Shown: piece after piece, positions 60,710 to 64,000 of the stretch
How the letters are laid out: each line of letters begins with the position of its first letter
Numbering within the stretch: position 1 is the first letter of the stretch
Source of the DNA: Epiperipatus broadwayi
Lineage: Eukaryota; Onychophora; Udeonychophora; Euonychophora; Peripatidae
Direction: 5' to 3'
DNA: 64,000 bases
NCBI GenBank assembly: GCA_028023455.1
Contig: JAQFVV010000031.1
Span: 1,054,001 to 1,118,000 of the forward strand
The notes under the pieces: model-generated
What the model was told of the DNA's origin: nothing
Seen by the model: the letters and a program-made list of their open reading frames with translations, nothing else
The model's database searches: none
Made by a program: the position numbers and the translations under genes

Positions 60710-62148
60710 AATTATTGGTATTTTGGTATGAGTCCTGCAATGTAGGAGAGATAAAATATCTTTTCACACCCGCAGTAAAAGTGTGTAATGCTGCAATGAT
60801 ATCAAATTGAAAGAAAATAAACCCTCACAAGTATAATTGATAATATAAAAAAATGTTTGCGCCAGGATAAAAACCTAATAAAAGTCTCGTAATTAATATT
60901 TTTATATGTGCTTTTCCCCTCCCCTTTTTTTTTGTTTAATTTTTTTTATTAAAAAAAAGTACATTTATTAGCATTTCTGTGGAAAATCCCAGCATACTAT
61001 GGTGCAATCACATGCTACATTTTCGGGGGGGAAATTTTTAGTAGAAATCTCCATTTTGTGTGGTAAAAGCACATCTCGAATCTCTTGGTTTCAAGGTGAC
61101 AATTCCTGTTATATATTACAATGTATCATATAGGTATAGTTAATGTATTTTTATAAATATTTACAAAACCAAAATCATTGTGTTTGTTTCGTGTGTATTT
61201 AAAGTAACAAGTTTTTGGCGTAATGGTGTCATTTCATTAAAATCGCAAATCAAATTTTTTTTTTGATGATTTCAAATATTGTTTTTAAAGTCGTGCATAT
61301 TTATGTATGACAAATCAATTTCTTGTTCAAAATCATACATATCTTTATTAATTTTTTTGTGTAATAATGTCATTTCATTAAGATCGAAATCAATTTTTTT
61401 TTGTTCAAAATGTGTTTTTTTTTTTTTCCAAATATTGCTTTTAAAGTTGTTAGTGTGAAAGTCGTATACGTTCATTAAGATCGCAAATCAATTTTTTTTG
61501 TGATTTCAAATGTTGTTTTTTTAAGTCACTAGTATGAAAGTCATACATATTTGTAAATCAATTTCTTATTCAAAATCATGCATATCTTTATTAATATTTT
61601 TGCATAATGGCATCATTTCATTGAGATTGCAAATCAATTTTTTTTGGTTTAAAATATCTTTAAAGTTGTTAGAGTGAAAGTCGTACATATTTGTGTATGG
61701 CAAATCAATTTCTTGTTCAAAATCATATGTATCTTTATTAATTTTTTTGCGTAACAGCGTCATTTCATTAAGATCACAAATCAATTTTTTTTCTTTTTGG
61801 TTTAAAATGTGTTTAAAGTTGTTAATGTGAAAGTTCCTTAACTTTTGGTTATTTTTAGTCCTGCAACACAGAGCATATATTAGACCTACTGCGCCTCTTC
61901 ACATTTGTATCAACCTCCCGATAACCTTGTAAATCTTGCCAAAATATCATGTACAAGATCCGTGTATATGTTATCTTTTTTTTTTGCAAACTTTGTGAAA
62001 AAATATCATGTACTTTAGATCCATGTATATATTATTTTGGTCAGATCACAAGATTACAAAGTTATCAGTGGAAATGAATGTAAAAAAGTGCAGTAGATCT
62101 AATACATAGTCTATGATGCAGGACTGATACCAAAGTACCAAATTATTA
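60710..62148. mobile_element. Composite foldback element with internal tandem repeat
   Basis: Outer inverted ends: AATTATTGGTATTTTGGTAT with GAGTCCTGCA at 60710-60739, and the inverse at about 62118-62148. A third copy of the AGTCCTGCA end at about 61857 makes an inner foldback (arms about 61843-61945 and 62032-62133). The interior carries a tandem array of about 147 bp (61228-61850). The element has no transposase and its target duplication is unresolved. Confidence 0.7.
61228..61850 (-). repeat. Tandem repeat of about 147 bp, peptide-like on minus strand
   Basis: The block TCATTTCATTAAGATCGCAAATCAATT recurs at about 61230, 61370, 61467, 61613 and 61761. The block TTGTTCAAAATCAT..ATCTTTATTAAT recurs at about 61322, 61566 and 61714. 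On the minus strand the units read as a hydrophilic repeat containing DLNEMTLL, KKINKD and YDFEQEIDL. ORFs at 61272-61475 and 61566-61784 are in the same frame, separated by a damaged unit. It could be a decayed repeat-protein fragment or simply a satellite-like array in a MITE. Confidence 0.7.
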
Positions 62149-63339
62149 TATACCTTAAAACTCTAATTGCATACCCTTCCTTTTACTCTAACTGAAGTAA
62201 GAATGATAAAAACTGGCAAAATATTTTTAATGTTTTCATTTATGCTAAAAGTAAATTTTTAGCATAAAATTACAATTTTTTAATTCTGAATATCATATGT
62301 AATTGTGACTTTTACACAATTTAAGAATGTTTAGATTCTTTATAAAAAGTATTCAGATATTAAATTCTAATATGTTTTTCCACTTAGTCTTGACATTAAA
62401 AACTACTGCCATATTTTTGGTTTATATCACATGTAGAGTTGGAATCAATATGTATTATAGAAATTTCACATAGCATAAGGATGAATATATTTTGACATCA
62501 ATACATTTTTTCTATTGATTGTCAAGTTTATATATATATATATATTTGTGATAACATGTTGACTCATCTAAAATTGCTTACAAAAAGAAAGGATTTCAAT
62601 TCATAAAAGTTGGAATAATGGTAGTCTAACTAAACTTTCAAACCATAATTAATGTCATTTTAATAAATACTGGAAAGTGAATTATTGCATGATCAAATAT
62701 TTATTTCATTTGTTTTGTATTAAAAAAAATGATATGCTCATATATTTTGCATAAACATTATCATTTAGATTAAGAAATAAAATAAATAAACATTTTAATT
62801 TTTTGATTATTGACAATACAAATTATCATAATAAAATTATTTATATGGCATTTTAACTATAAGATGCCAATTTTAAAATTTATCTATCAAATTTGCAATT
62901 TATTAACAACTATAAAAAAGTAATAACTTTTGAAATATTTTAATTCTGTGGATTTTTTTTTATTTTATGTTAATGTTTTATTACTTTTGATGGTATATAA
63001 ACTTTAATAAAACATATTTGTGAGTCATATAAATTCAAGTTTAGAACATTGTGGAAAAATTTTTAAAATGCTAAAATAGCAAGAATATATAATTTAAAAG
63101 TAGCCTTATTATTAAGTGAGTAATGCTTATTACTAAAGTATTTTGCTGAAACCAAGTTAAATAATTAAATAAAACAATGCTAAAACCAAATAATAATAAT
63201 CATTTTCTTTAGCAGTTTGCCACTGTCCCTCTCTTAGCACAATTTATTTAATATTAATAAAAAATTATTTTAAATTATATTTTTATAATAAATGTAAAGC
63301 AAAAGGTAGTTACTGAAATATTCAAGATCACAAATATAC
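62149..63339. other. AT-rich spacer
   Basis: No gene recognised; (TA)n at about 62530-62545. Confidence 0.5.
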
Positions 63340-64000
63340 ACAATGTGTTACAGTAAAGAAATGACCGATTCTCCAGGCTTTCTACACTGCCATCTCTGAA
63401 TCAATGCATCGGTTGTGTTGTAGCATGGTTTAGCTATTCAAGGTGCTAATATATTTAGTTCACATGTGATGACATAAAATATAACAATATGTTTCATATC
63501 TTTGAAAAAAGGGATTGATGGAGTGACACAATAAATTACAGTAACATTTTCAAATGGTTTTCAAGATTTTGTGATAACAAAGACAGCAATGAAGATGATT
63601 CACAACTAAGCACATGAAAAACAACTGAAAGCAAAGAAACCTTGCAAAAAGTTACTAAAATTCTTCCAACAGGTTGCTGTGTGTCAATCAGCCTCATTAA
63701 GAAATTCAGTGGCATGCCTAAATCAACTGATCATAACATTTAGTAATTTGAAAAAATAGAAAATATGGTTATGCTTTGTATCTCTCTTGTCAATTGATTA
63801 ATAAAGTTTCAGTAGAGTATTGTAAAAATATAAAGAAACAAAATTTTTATCAAATATCGTAATGTGTGATCAAAGATCATTACCAAATTAAGCCTTCAAC
63901 CAATTGCCAGGATGCAAAATGGAGATCACCAAAAAAAGAAAACAAAAAAATTGCAATTGCAAAAGAGCTGAATCAAAACAACACTTTTTTTTAAAGGCAT
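63340..64000 (+). other. Less AT-biased segment, possible decayed coding sequence
   Basis: Composition changes at about 63340. A plus-strand frame at 63540-63742 is open except for one TGA (63614-63616) and reads with a normal mix of residues (SRFCDNKDSNEDDSQLS before the stop, PTGCCVSISLIKKFSG after it). I cannot match it to a family. It may be a pseudogene exon, the edge of a transposon or chance. The window ends before its context can be judged. Confidence 0.25.

Noticed and set aside
61272-61784. Functional gene made of 49-residue repeats
   Set aside because: Units are interrupted by stops and a frame-changing deletion and lie in a foldback element; kept only as a finding about the repeat.
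1-64000. CRISPR array, prokaryotic operon, rRNA or toxin gene
   Set aside because: No regularly spaced direct repeats with unique spacers, no Shine-Dalgarno-linked gene sets, and no rRNA-like sequence were seen; everything points to an animal nuclear genome.

Overview
The window is very AT-rich, repeat-dense animal DNA, most likely from an invertebrate. It contains an RTE-type LINE, a Ty3/gypsy retrotransposon, tRNA-derived SINEs with A/B boxes, hAT- and TA-inserting MITEs, foldback elements and AT microsatellites. There are no bacterial operons, no rRNA or functional tRNA genes and no CRISPR array. I could not fix the phylum from sequence alone. I found no complete host protein-coding gene. 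The one candidate host-like exon is a small zinc-ribbon ORF at 7072-7314 (minus), resembling the N-terminus of Merlin/ISXO2-type transposases and followed by a good splice donor.

Layout. 0.4-3.1 kb: a 5'-truncated but nearly intact RTE LINE (minus) with AP endonuclease and reverse transcriptase domains, broken by one frameshift. 3.1-14.4 kb: mostly AT-rich spacer with a T-rich tandem repeat, the zinc-ribbon exon, a G-run and a short hairpin. 14.4-15.7 kb: an ancient RTE remnant (minus). 17.1-18.3 kb: three copies of a roughly 270-bp repeat, one inverted. 19.06-19.46 kb: a hAT MITE with an 8-bp target duplication. 20.68-21.64 kb: a 968-bp TA-flanked MITE, seen again at 44.17-45.14 kb and, inverted and degenerate, at 46.39-47.57 kb. 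21.85-27.36 kb: element A, a young non-autonomous LTR retroelement (minus) with 2.2-kb LTRs and a short, relatively GC-rich non-coding interior. 28.49-28.76 kb: a foldback element. 30.26-39.56 kb: element B, a second non-autonomous LTR element (minus) with 2.18-kb LTRs and a coiled-coil Gag-like ORF; its second LTR is split by a 3.3-kb solo-LTR-like insertion with its own TATA and CCAAT signals. 40.5-41.0 kb: SINEs. 41.6-43.5 kb: a second, badly broken RTE copy (plus). 46-50 kb: foldbacks and a palindromic array of SINE-containing repeats. 53.60-59.73 kb: element C, a Ty3/gypsy retrotransposon (plus) whose pol is a pseudogene with a mutated catalytic Asp. 60.7-62.15 kb: a composite foldback containing a tandem repeat of about 147 bp that reads as a degenerate 49-residue repeat on the minus strand.

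How the parts fit together. The three LTR elements A, B and C differ in sequence but share two traits. Each has a related primer-binding-like motif next to the 5' LTR, and each is flanked by a 4-bp direct repeat at an AT-rich site; the insertion inside B also has a 4-bp repeat. A and B lack pol and would need enzymes supplied in trans. The order of events can be partly read: the solo-LTR-like element entered B after B had inserted, A has the most similar LTRs and so looks youngest, and the RTE remnant at 14.4-15.7 kb looks oldest.
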